Shown: positions 1 through 8,152, numbered from the stretch's first letter. The stretch: DNA of 64,000 nucleotides from Corynebacterium hylobatis (GCF_003955685.1 NZ_RXHJ01000015.1:1-64000), one strand, 5' to 3'. Notes: a model not told the origin generated them from the letters alone. Numbers and translations are program-made.

Positions 1-24
1 GCAGTTCAGGGGGTATTTATTTAA

Positions 25-45
25 TGAAAATGGGCACCATTTCCA
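25..45. repeat. Imperfect 21-bp inverted repeat at window edge
   Basis: TGAAAATGG at 25-33 is mirrored by CCATTTCCA at 37-45 (8 of 9 pairs) around a 3-base centre. It lies in the 276-bp gene-free leader upstream of the BrkB gene, in a locally AT-rich patch, so it may be an operator. The AT-rich arms recall metal-regulator boxes, but the spacing fits no box I can name. Confidence 0.35.
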
Positions 46-276
46 ATCGCGGGGGAAGGTGGCCCCGCTGACTGGGGTGGAAGTCAATGCCATTGGAAAC
101 CGTCGGGAGTCGCCGCACGACGTTCCGCTGGAAAATTTCCTGATCTCCCGAACAGGGTCCAGCCAGGTGATCGTAACGGTTGCGTTGCGGTACGTGCGCT
201 GTGCCGCATTCTTCCCTACCGTGGGGGTTGTATCAGCAGGTTGATGAATGGCTGATCCTTCCGGAGAGGAGTCGCA

Positions 277-1356
277 GTGGCCACCAGCACGCAGCCCGAC
301 CAGCGCAACGTCGATGAGTTCGGCATTGAACGGGTCCACGACGATGACCCGGGGGCCGTCGATAAGGTCCGTGAGAGGTCGGAGGCCGTCGACCACCTGA
401 TGCGGATGCAGGACCGCTATTCGTCGATGGGCGGCAACCAGTATTCGGCGGGCATCACCTATTTCTCGGTCCTGGCGATCTTCCCCCTCCTCATGCTCAT
501 TGTCGCCGCGGTCGCCACGTTCCTGGCCAACCGTCCCGAGGTGCTCACCGACGTGCAGGAGCAGATCGCCGGTTCGGTCGAGGGGGAGCTGGGCACGCTC
601 GTCAACGACATCCTCACCACGGCCATCGCGCAGCGTGGTGCGGTCGCCGGGATCGGTGCCGTGACGGCCCTGTGGTCGGGCCTGGGCTGGATGAACAACC
701 TGCGCTACGGGACCTCCAAGATGTGGAAGGTCGACCCCACCGCCGTCGGCAACTTCGTCACCAAGAAATTCAGTGACCTGCTGGGGCTGTTGGGCCTGTT
801 CCTGGCGCTGGTGGTGGCCTTCGCTGTCACTGCGATCGGCAGCTCCGGGCTGACGGAGTACGTCCTGGAATTCTTCGGCCTGGCCGGGATCCCGGGCATC
901 CGCTTTCTCACTTACGGGGTGACTATCTTCGTCGGCCTGCTGGCGAACTTCCTGGTCATGGCCTGGATGGTGTTCTATCTGCCTCGCACGAAGGTGCCCA
1001 GGCGTTCCGGATTGCAGGCCGCCGTCCTCGGTGCGCTCGGCTTTGAGGTGATCAAGCAGCTCGGTTCGTTGTTCGCGACCAATGCGCTGTCGAATCCGGC
1101 GGGCGCGACCTTTGGTCCGATCATCGGTCTCATGGTCGTGCTCTACCTGGTGTGGCGTCTGGTCATGTACGTCTCCGCATGGGCAGCAACCACCGAGGAG
1201 TCCATGCAGATGGCTCAGATGCCCGCTCCTGTGCCAGCCGTCATCCGGGTGCGGGAGGAGGTCAACCATGGTCCCAGCGCAGGTGTCGCCGTCGGGGTGG
1301 GCGCCGCGCTCGGTGCCCTGGGTGCGGGTGCTCTCGCGCTCCTGCGGCGTAAGTAG
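277..1356 (+). CDS. YihY/virulence factor BrkB family membrane protein
   Basis: Predicted integral inner-membrane protein of 359 residues; the cellular role of this family is unsettled. A charged cytoplasmic N-terminus of about 60 residues precedes about six hydrophobic segments, the first at roughly residues 62-84 (beginning YFSVLAIFPLLML, the typical BrkB opening). The tail ends in a Gly/Ala-rich stretch and LLRRK. The start is GTG, preceded by GGAGAGGAG, and the length is normal for the family. It stands alone ahead of the J-domain/RDD gene. Identification rests on overall hydrophobicity pattern and family-typical motifs; no enzymatic function is claimed. Confidence 0.85.
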   Translation: MATSTQPDQRNVDEFGIERVHDDDPGAVDKVRERSEAVDHLMRMQDRYSSMGGNQYSAGITYFSVLAIFPLLMLIVAAVATFLANRPEVLTDVQEQIAGSVEGELGTLVNDILTTAIAQRGAVAGIGAVTALWSGLGWMNNLRYGTSKMWKVDPTAVGNFVTKKFSDLLGLLGLFLALVVAFAVTAIGSSGLTEYVLEFFGLAGIPGIRFLTYGVTIFVGLLANFLVMAWMVFYLPRTKVPRRSGLQAAVLGALGFEVIKQLGSLFATNALSNPAGATFGPIIGLMVVLYLVWRLVMYVSAWAATTEESMQMAQMPAPVPAVIRVREEVNHGPSAGVAVGVGAALGALGAGALALLRRK

Positions 1357-1418
1357 GACCAGCGGAATCAGGGTGAACTTCAGGGGCTTTCCGGATGCCG
1401 GACGTTGAGCGCGGGGCC

Positions 1419-1424
1419 TATCCT
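1419..1424 (+). promoter_or_regulatory. Candidate -10 box for the J-domain/RDD gene
   Basis: TATCCT lies about 40 bases before the ATG at 1465, leaving a short leader that contains a purine-rich AAGGACTAAGG ribosome site. No convincing -35 was seen. Confidence 0.35.
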
Positions 1425-1464
1425 TGAGGGGACGACACAACTTCCAAGGACTAAGGTGACCGAC

Positions 1465-2313
1465 ATGAACTCCCCGACGCCGAACCTCTACCAGCTCCAC
1501 GGCCTCGACCGCAGCGCCTCGGCGGACGAGCTGGGACGCGTCCTGGCGCAACGTGATCTCGACCTGGAGAATCAGGCTGTCCTGGACACCGATCCCCGGC
1601 GCCGGCAGCTGCACACCACCTTCGCGGTCCTCTCCGATGACGCCCGTCGCGCGACCTACGATGACGCGTTGGATGCCTCCCTCAACCTGAACTGGAATGA
1701 CCTGGAGTACCTGGGTAACTTCGGCACGCTGCCGGATCCGCAGATGTTCCCCGGGCAACCCCAGCCACAGCCCCAACCTCAGCAGCAGTCGACACCCTAC
1801 AACTATCCGACGTACACCCCGCCGCCACCGCAGGCGGATCCCTTCGCCAGCCCCTCCCAGTACACGGCAGGGGTACCCGTGCATCAGCCGACCGTGGACC
1901 GACCCTCGGCGGGTCTGCGTCTGGGCATGATGCTTCTCGACGGCATCCTCCTCTCCATGCTCACCGGTCTGCTCGTCGTGATCTTCGGGGCGGGTGAAGG
2001 GGCCGGCTGGTTGCTGAGCTCCATCGCTGCGCTGGCGTATTTCATCGGTTTCGAGGTGTACACCGGTGCCTCTCCGGTCAAGCACCTGTTCGGCTACCAG
2101 GTCCGGGACCTCAACACCGGCGAGAACCTGAGCCTGCAGCAGTCAGCGAAGCGCCAGTGGTGGCGCATCGTCAACATCGTCCCCGGTATCGGCTGGCTGA
2201 TCAGCTTCATCGGTGCCATCGCCATCGGCAGCTCCATCAACCCGACCAACCAGTTCATCGGCTCCCATGACCGCTGGGCGGGTGCGGAGGTCGTGCGCAA
2301 GCCGGGCCGCTGA
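1465..2313 (+). CDS. J-domain-like plus RDD-family membrane protein
   Basis: A 282-residue protein built from two modules. Residues about 5-65 resemble a DnaJ-type J domain (YQLHGLDRSASADELGRVL, then AVLSDDARRATYDDAL), although the HPD motif is not evident. A Gln/Pro-rich linker follows (about 95-140), and then an RDD domain (about 155-280) with three hydrophobic segments and the family-type GASPVKHLFGYQVRD. It probably sits in the membrane with the J-like module in the cytoplasm; function unknown. The ATG at 1465 is preferred over the upstream in-frame GTG because the homology starts here and AAGGACTAAGG precedes it. Confidence 0.75.
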   Translation: MNSPTPNLYQLHGLDRSASADELGRVLAQRDLDLENQAVLDTDPRRRQLHTTFAVLSDDARRATYDDALDASLNLNWNDLEYLGNFGTLPDPQMFPGQPQPQPQPQQQSTPYNYPTYTPPPPQADPFASPSQYTAGVPVHQPTVDRPSAGLRLGMMLLDGILLSMLTGLLVVIFGAGEGAGWLLSSIAALAYFIGFEVYTGASPVKHLFGYQVRDLNTGENLSLQQSAKRQWWRIVNIVPGIGWLISFIGAIAIGSSINPTNQFIGSHDRWAGAEVVRKPGR

Positions 2314-2319
2314 GCGGAT

Positions 2320-2325
2320 TAGCAT
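2320..2325 (+). promoter_or_regulatory. -10 box for a leaderless transcript (deaminase-like gene)
   Basis: TAGCAT ends 7 bases before the ATG at 2333, so transcription should begin at or next to the start codon. It also supports this start over upstream in-frame codons. Confidence 0.5.
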
Positions 2326-2332
2326 GGGGGCC

Positions 2333-3301
2333 ATGTACGAGACCCCTGACATCAGCCCGGACCGCAAGAACGTCAACCGCGAGGTCCTCGCAGGCCTGCC
2401 GAAGGTCCTCCTCCACGACCATCTCACCGGCGAACCTGCGCAGACCCCCGACACTCTGACGGCCCAGGTGCGTGGCCAGCTCACCGAACTCGCCGCCGAC
2501 AATGTGGTCTATGTCGAACTCCGCATCTCCCCGGAGCTGCACACCGAGGGTGGGCTGACCCTCCAGGAGGTCGTCGACTGCGCCGTGGCCGGACTCGACG
2601 TCCCGCGTATCGACGCCCGCCTCATCCTCACCGCCCAGCGCGGCCGTCTCATCCCGGAGATCGCCGAACTGGCGGTACGCAACCACGGACGCCAGGTCGT
2701 CGGCTTCGACGTCGCGGGACCGGAGGAACATTCCCTTGAGGAGCATGCGGACGCCTTCCGGCAGCTGCGCGAGGCCTACATCCCCTTCACCCTGCACGCC
2801 GGTCTGGACGGCGGCATCGACGCCATCGCCGAGGCCGTCCAGTTGGGCGCGGTCCGCCTGGGCCATCCGGTGGGTCTGATCGACGACTTCCACATCGACA
2901 CCGAGGGTTTTGAGGGGGTGCTGCCCGGCAAGGTTTCCGGCTGGGTCCGCGACCGCCACATCACGGTCGATTTCTCCCCGACCCTCGAGGTTGACCTGGA
3001 GGCCGCAGAGGAAATCGGCGACCACCCTCTCACCCTGCTGCAGCAGCTTGGTTTCACGTGCACCGTCAGTACCGGCAACCGTGAGATCGCCGGTTCACTG
3101 ACCGAGCAGTTCGTCGTGCTCGCTGAGACCTTCGGCTACGGCCTGGAGGAGTTCTTCGACCTCACCGTCAACGCCGTACGTGCTGCCTTCATCAGTGAGG
3201 TGGAGCGCCAGGATCTGCTGGAGCGCATCATCCTGCCCTCCTACGAGGCCCAGGATGTCGTCGAGGGCCTCGATCAGGTTGAAACGGACGAGGAGGAGTA
3301 G
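2333..3301 (+). CDS. Adenosine deaminase-like protein, catalytic residues altered
   Basis: A 322-residue member of the metal-dependent adenosine/AMP deaminase fold. The first metal ligands are kept (HDH at 28-30) and the later histidine is recognisable (RLGH at 175-178). However, the HAGE motif carrying the catalytic Glu reads HAGL (155-158), and the usual TDN/TDD motif reads TGN (247-249), so the metal-binding or catalytic Asp is replaced by Gly. The remaining C-terminal helices follow the family pattern. From these changes I infer that classical adenosine deamination is unlikely; it may act on another substrate or be a binding protein. It starts at an ATG just behind a -10 box and stands as a single gene. 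Confidence 0.75.
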   Translation: MYETPDISPDRKNVNREVLAGLPKVLLHDHLTGEPAQTPDTLTAQVRGQLTELAADNVVYVELRISPELHTEGGLTLQEVVDCAVAGLDVPRIDARLILTAQRGRLIPEIAELAVRNHGRQVVGFDVAGPEEHSLEEHADAFRQLREAYIPFTLHAGLDGGIDAIAEAVQLGAVRLGHPVGLIDDFHIDTEGFEGVLPGKVSGWVRDRHITVDFSPTLEVDLEAAEEIGDHPLTLLQQLGFTCTVSTGNREIAGSLTEQFVVLAETFGYGLEEFFDLTVNAVRAAFISEVERQDLLERIILPSYEAQDVVEGLDQVETDEEE

Positions 3302-3305
3302 GCCA

Positions 3306-4535
3306 CTAGAACTTGGAGAAGCGGTTGAGCAGCATCTCCTCAAGCTCACGCCACGCGGTGGAGTGGTCGGTGAAGGGGGCGGAGGGCACGTAGCCGGCGG
3401 TCCCGGTGGAGCCGAGCATGTAGGACAGGAAGTCCTGCATCCGGGGATTGGCCAGGAGGTAGGAGTTGAGGGAATCGTCGGCAGCCCAGTCCGCGGCGTC
3501 GGCGAACAGCTCGTAGCCGCGGGACATCTGGGCGGTGTCGACGGCCTCCGGCCCCTTCTCGATGTCCGCGACCAGCCCCTGGTAGGAGTACTGGTTGTCC
3601 GGGTGGACGATGACGTCGAGTTCACCGGCGTTGGCGTGGGTCATGACCTGCTCCCAGGTGGAGACCTTCGCCAGGTCGTGGGCGTCGTTCTCCACGAGCC
3701 AGCGGGACAGCTGTCGGGTGGTGGGGAAGGTGAAGATCTCGCCGTAGCGGCCGAGGAAGATCGGATTGCCGTCGAGGTAGGTACGCAGGGTGTAGACGGA
3801 CTTGCCCTGGAGGGTGATCTTCACCGGGTCGATGCCGGCCAGGCCCCAGATGGAGGAGTCGTAGGGGTCGGCCTGCTCCTCGGCCTCCTTCGCGGCGAGT
3901 TCCGCCTTGGCGCGGGCCTCAGCGGCGGAGATACGTGCGGCGTCGATCTCCGCCTGGGCCTCGGTGGTGGCTGCCTCGTCGACGTCGATGACGCGCACCT
4001 GGGCGTCGAGGGACTCCACGACCTGCCTCCAGTTCGTCAGCACGGTACGGCCCACGGCAGTCCACTCGCCCATACCGTGGTCGCCCGCGTAGTGCTCGGC
4101 GCCGCGGTGGACGTTGCCCAGCACTGAGTGGGAGGCGAAGAAGAGAACGGCGTCATCAGCAGCGGTGACCTCGGCCAGCGAGCGGGTGACGCGGAAGATG
4201 CGGCTGAGCTCCGAGACGTTCTCGTAGGAGGGGCGGCCGGCGAGCAGGGCCGGGGCACCGATGATGTCGTGGTTCTCCTTCTTCTCCGGCTCGATTTTGT
4301 CGGCGGGCAGGGCCTCGAAGGCGGACCACTTCGGGTGCGAACGTAGATCGTGCTTCTCACCGGAGTTCAGGAAGGCCAGCATCCGGGCCGGGGAGGTGAA
4401 CAGAAACAGCCCCTTGTCGTCACCGAGGAAGGCCTGCCATTCGGCACCGTGCTCCTTCCAGCTGGGGGCCCAGAGGGTGAAGTAATCACCGTCGGTGAGA
4501 GACAGTTTCACGGGGACGATCGCAGGGGAGCTCAT
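3306..4535 (-). CDS. Uncharacterised protein with a duplicated domain and coiled-coil linker
   Basis: A 409-residue protein with no signal peptide or membrane segment. I see an internal duplication. Residues about 8-70 (starting PVKLSLTDGDYFTLW) and 237-295 (starting PVKITLQGKSVYTL) share the order beta-rich opening, aromatic Phe/Tyr, a G.(I/L)F.F strand, R..(L/A)(A/S)(R/F)(W/F)L helix and a final HDL...(K/T)W. Between them is a long middle region ending in an Ala/Glu/Lys-rich, probably coiled-coil stretch (about 200-232). Function unknown. The start at 4535 is set by a -10 box 8 bases upstream; a longer in-frame extension runs back into the NlpC/P60 gene and is unlikely. It lies just after that gene. 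Confidence 0.8.
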   Translation of the reverse strand: MSSPAIVPVKLSLTDGDYFTLWAPSWKEHGAEWQAFLGDDKGLFLFTSPARMLAFLNSGEKHDLRSHPKWSAFEALPADKIEPEKKENHDIIGAPALLAGRPSYENVSELSRIFRVTRSLAEVTAADDAVLFFASHSVLGNVHRGAEHYAGDHGMGEWTAVGRTVLTNWRQVVESLDAQVRVIDVDEAATTEAQAEIDAARISAAEARAKAELAAKEAEEQADPYDSSIWGLAGIDPVKITLQGKSVYTLRTYLDGNPIFLGRYGEIFTFPTTRQLSRWLVENDAHDLAKVSTWEQVMTHANAGELDVIVHPDNQYSYQGLVADIEKGPEAVDTAQMSRGYELFADAADWAADDSLNSYLLANPRMQDFLSYMLGSTGTAGYVPSAPFTDHSTAWRELEEMLLNRFSKF

Positions 4536-4543
4536 GGGCGGGG

Positions 4544-4549
4544 ATTCTA
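4544..4549 (-). promoter_or_regulatory. -10 box for a leaderless transcript (duplicated-domain protein)
   Basis: On the minus strand TAGAAT ends 8 bases before the ATG at 4535, inside the short gap behind the NlpC/P60 stop codon. The gene can therefore be transcribed independently of the operon upstream. Confidence 0.5.
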
Positions 4550-4557
4550 CCGGAGTC

Positions 4558-5433
4558 CTACCCGGTCGGCCGCCAGAAACCCTGGAAGGCCATCCCCATG
4601 TTGGTGGTCCGCAGCGGATTGGTCTGGACCGGGTCACCCGCCTCGACGATCTGGCCGTCACCGGCGTACATCGCCACGTGCCCGTCCCACACCACCAGAT
4701 CACCGGGTATGAGTTCCTCCGCCGACACCTGCGTGCCCACGGTCTGCTGTTCCGCCAGGCGCGGCAGCTCGACCCCGGCCTGGCGCCAGGCCCACTGTGT
4801 GAGCCCGCTGCAGTCGAAACCGCCGTTGCCGGTGCCGCCCCAGACATAGGGGGTTCCGACCTGGCTCAGGGCCGCGGCGACGGCTGCCTCCCCGGTGCCG
4901 TTGGAAGAGGAGGCGGGTTCGTGGGTAGGTTCCGGGACCAGCGGTTCCGGCGGGACAGGGGAAGGCAGGGCTGCGGTGTGCGGGGTGCCTGCCACCCGGT
5001 CGAGGTCATCGGCCAGCGGATCCAGGGCCTGCTCCAGATCCAGGACCCGGGCGGTGGCGGTGCGGGTGAAGATTGCCGCCAGATTCTGCAGCTCCAGCAG
5101 GGCCCCGGCCTGGGCTCCCGGCACGGGGGAGAGCAGCCGCGGGAGGACCTGGACCGCCTGTCCGCCCAGTTCCCCGGCCAGGTGCAGCAACTCGGTGCGG
5201 GTGGACTCCACATGACCGGCGGCTGTCTCGTTGATCTCCGAGACCAGCCGGCGGTCAGCGCTGACCGCCCGGGCGGTCGCCACCAGGGTGGTGCCACCCG
5301 GCGAGCCGGCGGCGATCATCTCACACAGCGGTAGTGCGGCGTGGAAATCCGGCAGCGCTGGAAGATGGAGGAGAGGCAGTGTCTCCGGCTGGAGGTCCGC
5401 AATGTGTTGCAGAGTGGCGACGATATCCCTCAC
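4558..5433 (-). CDS. NlpC/P60 family cell-wall hydrolase without a signal peptide
   Basis: A 291-residue protein. The C-terminal about 110 residues form an NlpC/P60 peptidase domain with the catalytic Cys in FDCSGL (Cys208) and His in DGHVAMY (His252), predicted to cut peptidoglycan stem peptides. Residues 1-150 are helical and hydrophobic-amphipathic, followed by a Pro-rich linker (about 155-180). No Sec or Tat signal is visible at the N-terminus. Its ATG overlaps the stop of the small helical protein gene by 4 bases (ATGA), so the two are translationally coupled. The pairing of a small helical protein with a signal-less hydrolase recalls type VII (ESX) substrates, which is inference. Confidence 0.85.
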   Translation of the reverse strand: MRDIVATLQHIADLQPETLPLLHLPALPDFHAALPLCEMIAAGSPGGTTLVATARAVSADRRLVSEINETAAGHVESTRTELLHLAGELGGQAVQVLPRLLSPVPGAQAGALLELQNLAAIFTRTATARVLDLEQALDPLADDLDRVAGTPHTAALPSPVPPEPLVPEPTHEPASSSNGTGEAAVAAALSQVGTPYVWGGTGNGGFDCSGLTQWAWRQAGVELPRLAEQQTVGTQVSAEELIPGDLVVWDGHVAMYAGDGQIVEAGDPVQTNPLRTTNMGMAFQGFWRPTG

Positions 5434-5699
5434 CGCAGCCTCCCGAGATCGGCGGCCAGGGTCCGGTCAGTACCCTCAGTGGCATCGATGACACGGTGGG
5501 AACGTTCCGCCAGCACCCGCGCACGGTCGTGGACACACCGGGTCTGGGTGTCCAGGTGGGCTACGGCATGGTGGAGGGAGGTGCTGAAACGGCCCTGCCC
5601 GGGGTGGGGCAGCGGAGTGTCGGGGAGGTGGTCGGCGGCGTCGAGAAGCTCGGCGGTCAGCAGGCGGGCACGGTCGGGGTCCACGGAGAAGGTGTCCAT
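5430..5699 (-). CDS. Small helical protein, ESX/WXG100-like, upstream of the hydrolase
   Basis: An 89-residue protein beginning [18 protein letters not shown], predicted mostly helical with a break near residues 25-35 ([12 protein letters not shown]), giving a two-helix hairpin of WXG100-like size. No WXG motif and no C-terminal YxxxD/E signal are present, so assignment to the ESX superfamily is structural guesswork. It is the first gene of a coupled pair with the NlpC/P60 hydrolase and diverges from upp. It could be a chaperone, escort or inhibitor for the hydrolase. Confidence 0.6.
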   Translation of the reverse strand: MDTFSVDPDRARLLTAELLDAADHLPDTPLPHPGQGRFSTSLHHAVAHLDTQTRCVHDRARVLAERSHRVIDATEGTDRTLAADLGRLR

Positions 5700-5748
5700 G
5701 CCTTATTGGACTGCCGGAACAGGAGGAAGGTTCCCGGGGAGCGGCGTC

Positions 5749-5754
5749 TAGCAT
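5749..5754 (+). promoter_or_regulatory. -10 box for leaderless upp
   Basis: TAGCAT ends 7 bases before the upp ATG at 5762, the same sequence and spacing seen before the deaminase-like gene at 2333. Confidence 0.5.
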
Positions 5755-5761
5755 GGGGCGC

Positions 5762-6397
5762 ATGGAGATCACCATCATCAATCACCCGCTGGCCGCGTCA
5801 CGGCTGACCATCATGCGCGATGCACGCAGCGATAACACCGCCTTCCGCGCCGCCCTCGCGGATCTGGGCGCCATGCTCGTCTACGAGGCATCCCGCGAGC
5901 TGCCCGTCGAGCACTTCGACTGTCAGACCCCCGTCGCCGTCGCGGAGGGCACGCGCCTGGCCGATCCGCCGATCATCGTGCCGGTCATCCGCGCCGGGCT
6001 GGGCATGATCGACCCGGCCCTGTCGATGATCCCGGACGCGCAGGTCGGCTTCATCGGTCTGGCCCGCAACGAGGTCACCCACGAGCCGGTGCCCTACCTG
6101 GAGGCCCTGCCTGATGATCTGACCGGCCGGACCGTATTCGTCGTCGACCCCATGCTGGCCACCGGAGGTTCGCTGCTGCACGCGGTCCGCCTGCTGGCGG
6201 CCCGCGGCGCCACCGACATCACGGCGATCTGCATGGTCTCCGCCCAACCCGGCGTGGATGCGCTGGCGGAATCCGGGCTGCCCTGTCGTCTGGTCACCGC
6301 TGCGATCGATCCGGACCTCAACGAGGACGCCTACATCGTGCCTGGCCTCGGCGATGCCGGTGATCGCCTCTACGGCCCCAGGAACATCGACATCTAG
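5762..6397 (+). CDS. upp: Uracil phosphoribosyltransferase
   Basis: Converts uracil and PRPP to UMP in the cytoplasm for pyrimidine salvage. The 211-residue length is normal. The PRPP-binding signature appears as [14 protein letters not shown] (about residues 125-138), and the C-terminal uracil-binding stretch is [12 protein letters not shown]. The ATG at 5762 is chosen over one nine bases upstream because the family begins MEIT/MDIT and the -10 box fits. It is a single gene between the divergent NlpC/P60 pair and an XRE regulator. Confidence 0.97.
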   Translation: MEITIINHPLAASRLTIMRDARSDNTAFRAALADLGAMLVYEASRELPVEHFDCQTPVAVAEGTRLADPPIIVPVIRAGLGMIDPALSMIPDAQVGFIGLARNEVTHEPVPYLEALPDDLTGRTVFVVDPMLATGGSLLHAVRLLAARGATDITAICMVSAQPGVDALAESGLPCRLVTAAIDPDLNEDAYIVPGLGDAGDRLYGPRNIDI

Positions 6398-6418
6398 CAC
6401 CTGGATCGCCCCCTGTCC

Positions 6419-6456
6419 GCCCACTGTAGTGGGCGGACTTCTCCCACTGCAGTGGG
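6419..6456. promoter_or_regulatory. Paired palindromic operator upstream of the XRE gene
   Basis: Two copies of one palindrome lie between upp and the XRE start. GCCCACT-GT-AGTGGGC spans 6419-6434 and a perfect CCCACTGCAGTGGG spans 6443-6456. Their centres are 23 bases apart, about two helix turns, and the second ends 12 bases before the ATG. Spacing and position suggest cooperative dimer binding and autoregulation by the XRE protein. Absence of a T-run argues against a terminator. Confidence 0.6.
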
Positions 6457-6468
6457 CAATTTGGGGGC

Positions 6469-6906
6469 ATGACGCGGGAAGAAGAGTGGGATCCCTGGCC
6501 CAGCTACGGTCTGCGGCTCGGCAGGAACCTCCACCAGCTGCGCCGCATCCGGGGGCTGACGCAGGAGCAGCTGGCCACCCTCTCCGGTATCGCGCGGAAT
6601 TCAATATCCAACATCGAGCGGAACCTCAACAACTCAGGAAAAGCCCCCGACCCGCAGCTGACCACCATCTACCAGCTCGCCCGCGCCCTCGACGTGCCAC
6701 CGGCGGTGCTCCTGCCGGCCGGTGATGCCCCGGTGGCCGACATCTGCTCGGCGGGGGATGTCGGCATTTCCATCCGTTGGCCGGCCGGCGGGCCGGACCT
6801 GCGGCGCTTCCGGCGTGCCTTCGCGCAGTACGGCTCGGGTCCCCGCTACGAGGACGGTCCGGAGCCGCCCCAGGCGGTAGGCGGGAGGACACCGATAGGG
6901 GAGTAG
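6469..6906 (+). CDS. XRE-family helix-turn-helix regulator
   Basis: A 145-residue DNA-binding protein. The Cro/C1-type helix-turn-helix covers about residues 16-80, with LTQEQLATLSGIARNSISN as the helix-turn-helix core and the NLNNSGKAPDPQLTTIYQLA insert common in corynebacterial relatives. The C-terminal half shows no recognised ligand domain. It probably represses its own gene through the paired palindromes directly upstream, and perhaps neighbours. The targets are unknown. Confidence 0.85.
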   Translation: MTREEEWDPWPSYGLRLGRNLHQLRRIRGLTQEQLATLSGIARNSISNIERNLNNSGKAPDPQLTTIYQLARALDVPPAVLLPAGDAPVADICSAGDVGISIRWPAGGPDLRRFRRAFAQYGSGPRYEDGPEPPQAVGGRTPIGE

Positions 6907-6955
6907 GCTGGGTGGCGTTGATCCTTGTCTCAAGGTCTTCCGGAAAGGACAGTTC

Positions 6956-8152
6956 GTGAAGGGAATCGCCGCACGCATCGATGAGTGGCTCATCGCTCAC
7001 CGGGAAGAGGTGGTTGGATGGCGCCGTCATCTGCACTCTCACCCGGAACTGTCCCACATGGAGTACGAGACGACGAATTTCCTCGCGGAGACGCTTGAGG
7101 CCCATGGACTCACGCCCCGGCGTTTCCCCGGCACCGGCCTCATGGTGGACCTCGGCCCGGATACCGGTGACCGGCTGGCCTTCCGCGGAGACATCGACGC
7201 ACTGGCGCTGACTGAGCTGACCGACCTGCCCTATGCCTCGAAGGTGCCCGGCGTGGCACATGCCTGCGGCCACGACATCCATACGACCATCGCCCTGGGA
7301 CTGGCGTGTGCGCTGGCAGACAACGCAGACGGGCTGCAGCACGGCATCCGGGTGATCTTCCAGCCGGCCGAGGAGGTCATGGAAGGCGGAGCCTCGGATG
7401 TCATTGCCTGGGGCGGTCTCGACGGCGTTGGCTCCATCTTCGGCCTGCACGTCGAACCGAAACTGCGGGTGGGCCGGATCGGTGTGCGCACCGGCGCGAT
7501 CACCTCGGCCTCCGACGTGCTGCAGATCAAGGTCCACGGACCCGGCGGGCACTCCGCGCGTCCGCACCTGACCAATGACGTGGTCTTCGCCCTCAGCTCG
7601 CTGGTCACCCAGCTGCCGGCCCTGCTCTCACGCCGGGTGGACCCGCGGACTGCGACGGTCCTGGTCTTCGGTTCGGTCAACGCCGGTTATGCGCCGAACG
7701 CGATCCCGGAGTCCGGCCAGCTGACAGGCACGATCCGCACGGGTGACATCGCCACGTGGCGGACCCTGCGTGAACTGATGGAGGAGCTCATCGCCCAGGT
7801 GCTCGCCCCGACGGGCTGCACCCACGAGCTGATCTACCAGCGCGGCGTACCGCCGGTGATCAACGACGACGTCGCCACGGCGATGCTTGCCGACGCCGCC
7901 CGCGTCATCGACCCCCAGGCAGTCGTGCAGGCCCCGCAGTCCAGCGGCGGCGAGGATTTCTCCATGTATCTCGAGCATGTGCCGGGCTCCATGGCCCGCC
8001 TGGGCTGCTGGTCGGGCAAGGGGCGGATGCAGGATCTGCACCAGGGTGACCTGAACGTGGATGAACGTTCCATCGGCGTGGGGATCCGTCTGTTCGGCTC
8101 CATCGTGGAGCAGTACAGCAGGAGTGCAAGCGGCGGCGGCTTTTTGACCTAG
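6956..8152 (+). CDS. M20-family metallo-amidohydrolase
   Basis: A 398-residue cytoplasmic amidohydrolase of the AmhX/hippurate-hydrolase type, predicted to cleave N-acyl amino acids or similar amides. Metal-binding motifs are HSHPELS (near 27-33), HACGHDIHTT (near 100-109) and PAEEVMEGGA (near 138-147), with the late HIS region SSGGEDFSMYLE near the C-terminus. Start is GTG behind GGAAAGGA. The substrate cannot be inferred. It sits upstream of lpdA in the same direction, about 50 bases apart. Confidence 0.9.
   Translation: MKGIAARIDEWLIAHREEVVGWRRHLHSHPELSHMEYETTNFLAETLEAHGLTPRRFPGTGLMVDLGPDTGDRLAFRGDIDALALTELTDLPYASKVPGVAHACGHDIHTTIALGLACALADNADGLQHGIRVIFQPAEEVMEGGASDVIAWGGLDGVGSIFGLHVEPKLRVGRIGVRTGAITSASDVLQIKVHGPGGHSARPHLTNDVVFALSSLVTQLPALLSRRVDPRTATVLVFGSVNAGYAPNAIPESGQLTGTIRTGDIATWRTLRELMEELIAQVLAPTGCTHELIYQRGVPPVINDDVATAMLADAARVIDPQAVVQAPQSSGGEDFSMYLEHVPGSMARLGCWSGKGRMQDLHQGDLNVDERSIGVGIRLFGSIVEQYSRSASGGGFLT

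Noticed and set aside
25-45. Zur box
   Set aside because: Arms recall TGAAAAT..., but the spacing (21 bp, three-base centre) differs from the expected box, so I left the regulator unnamed.
59-244. 61-codon frame with GTG start before the BrkB gene
   Set aside because: It has a possible ribosome site but no recognisable protein pattern, and it lies at the window edge; I do not support it as a gene.
6419-6456. Terminator of upp
   Set aside because: The palindromes are too short and closely spaced for a terminator and no T-run follows; their position at the XRE gene fits an operator better.
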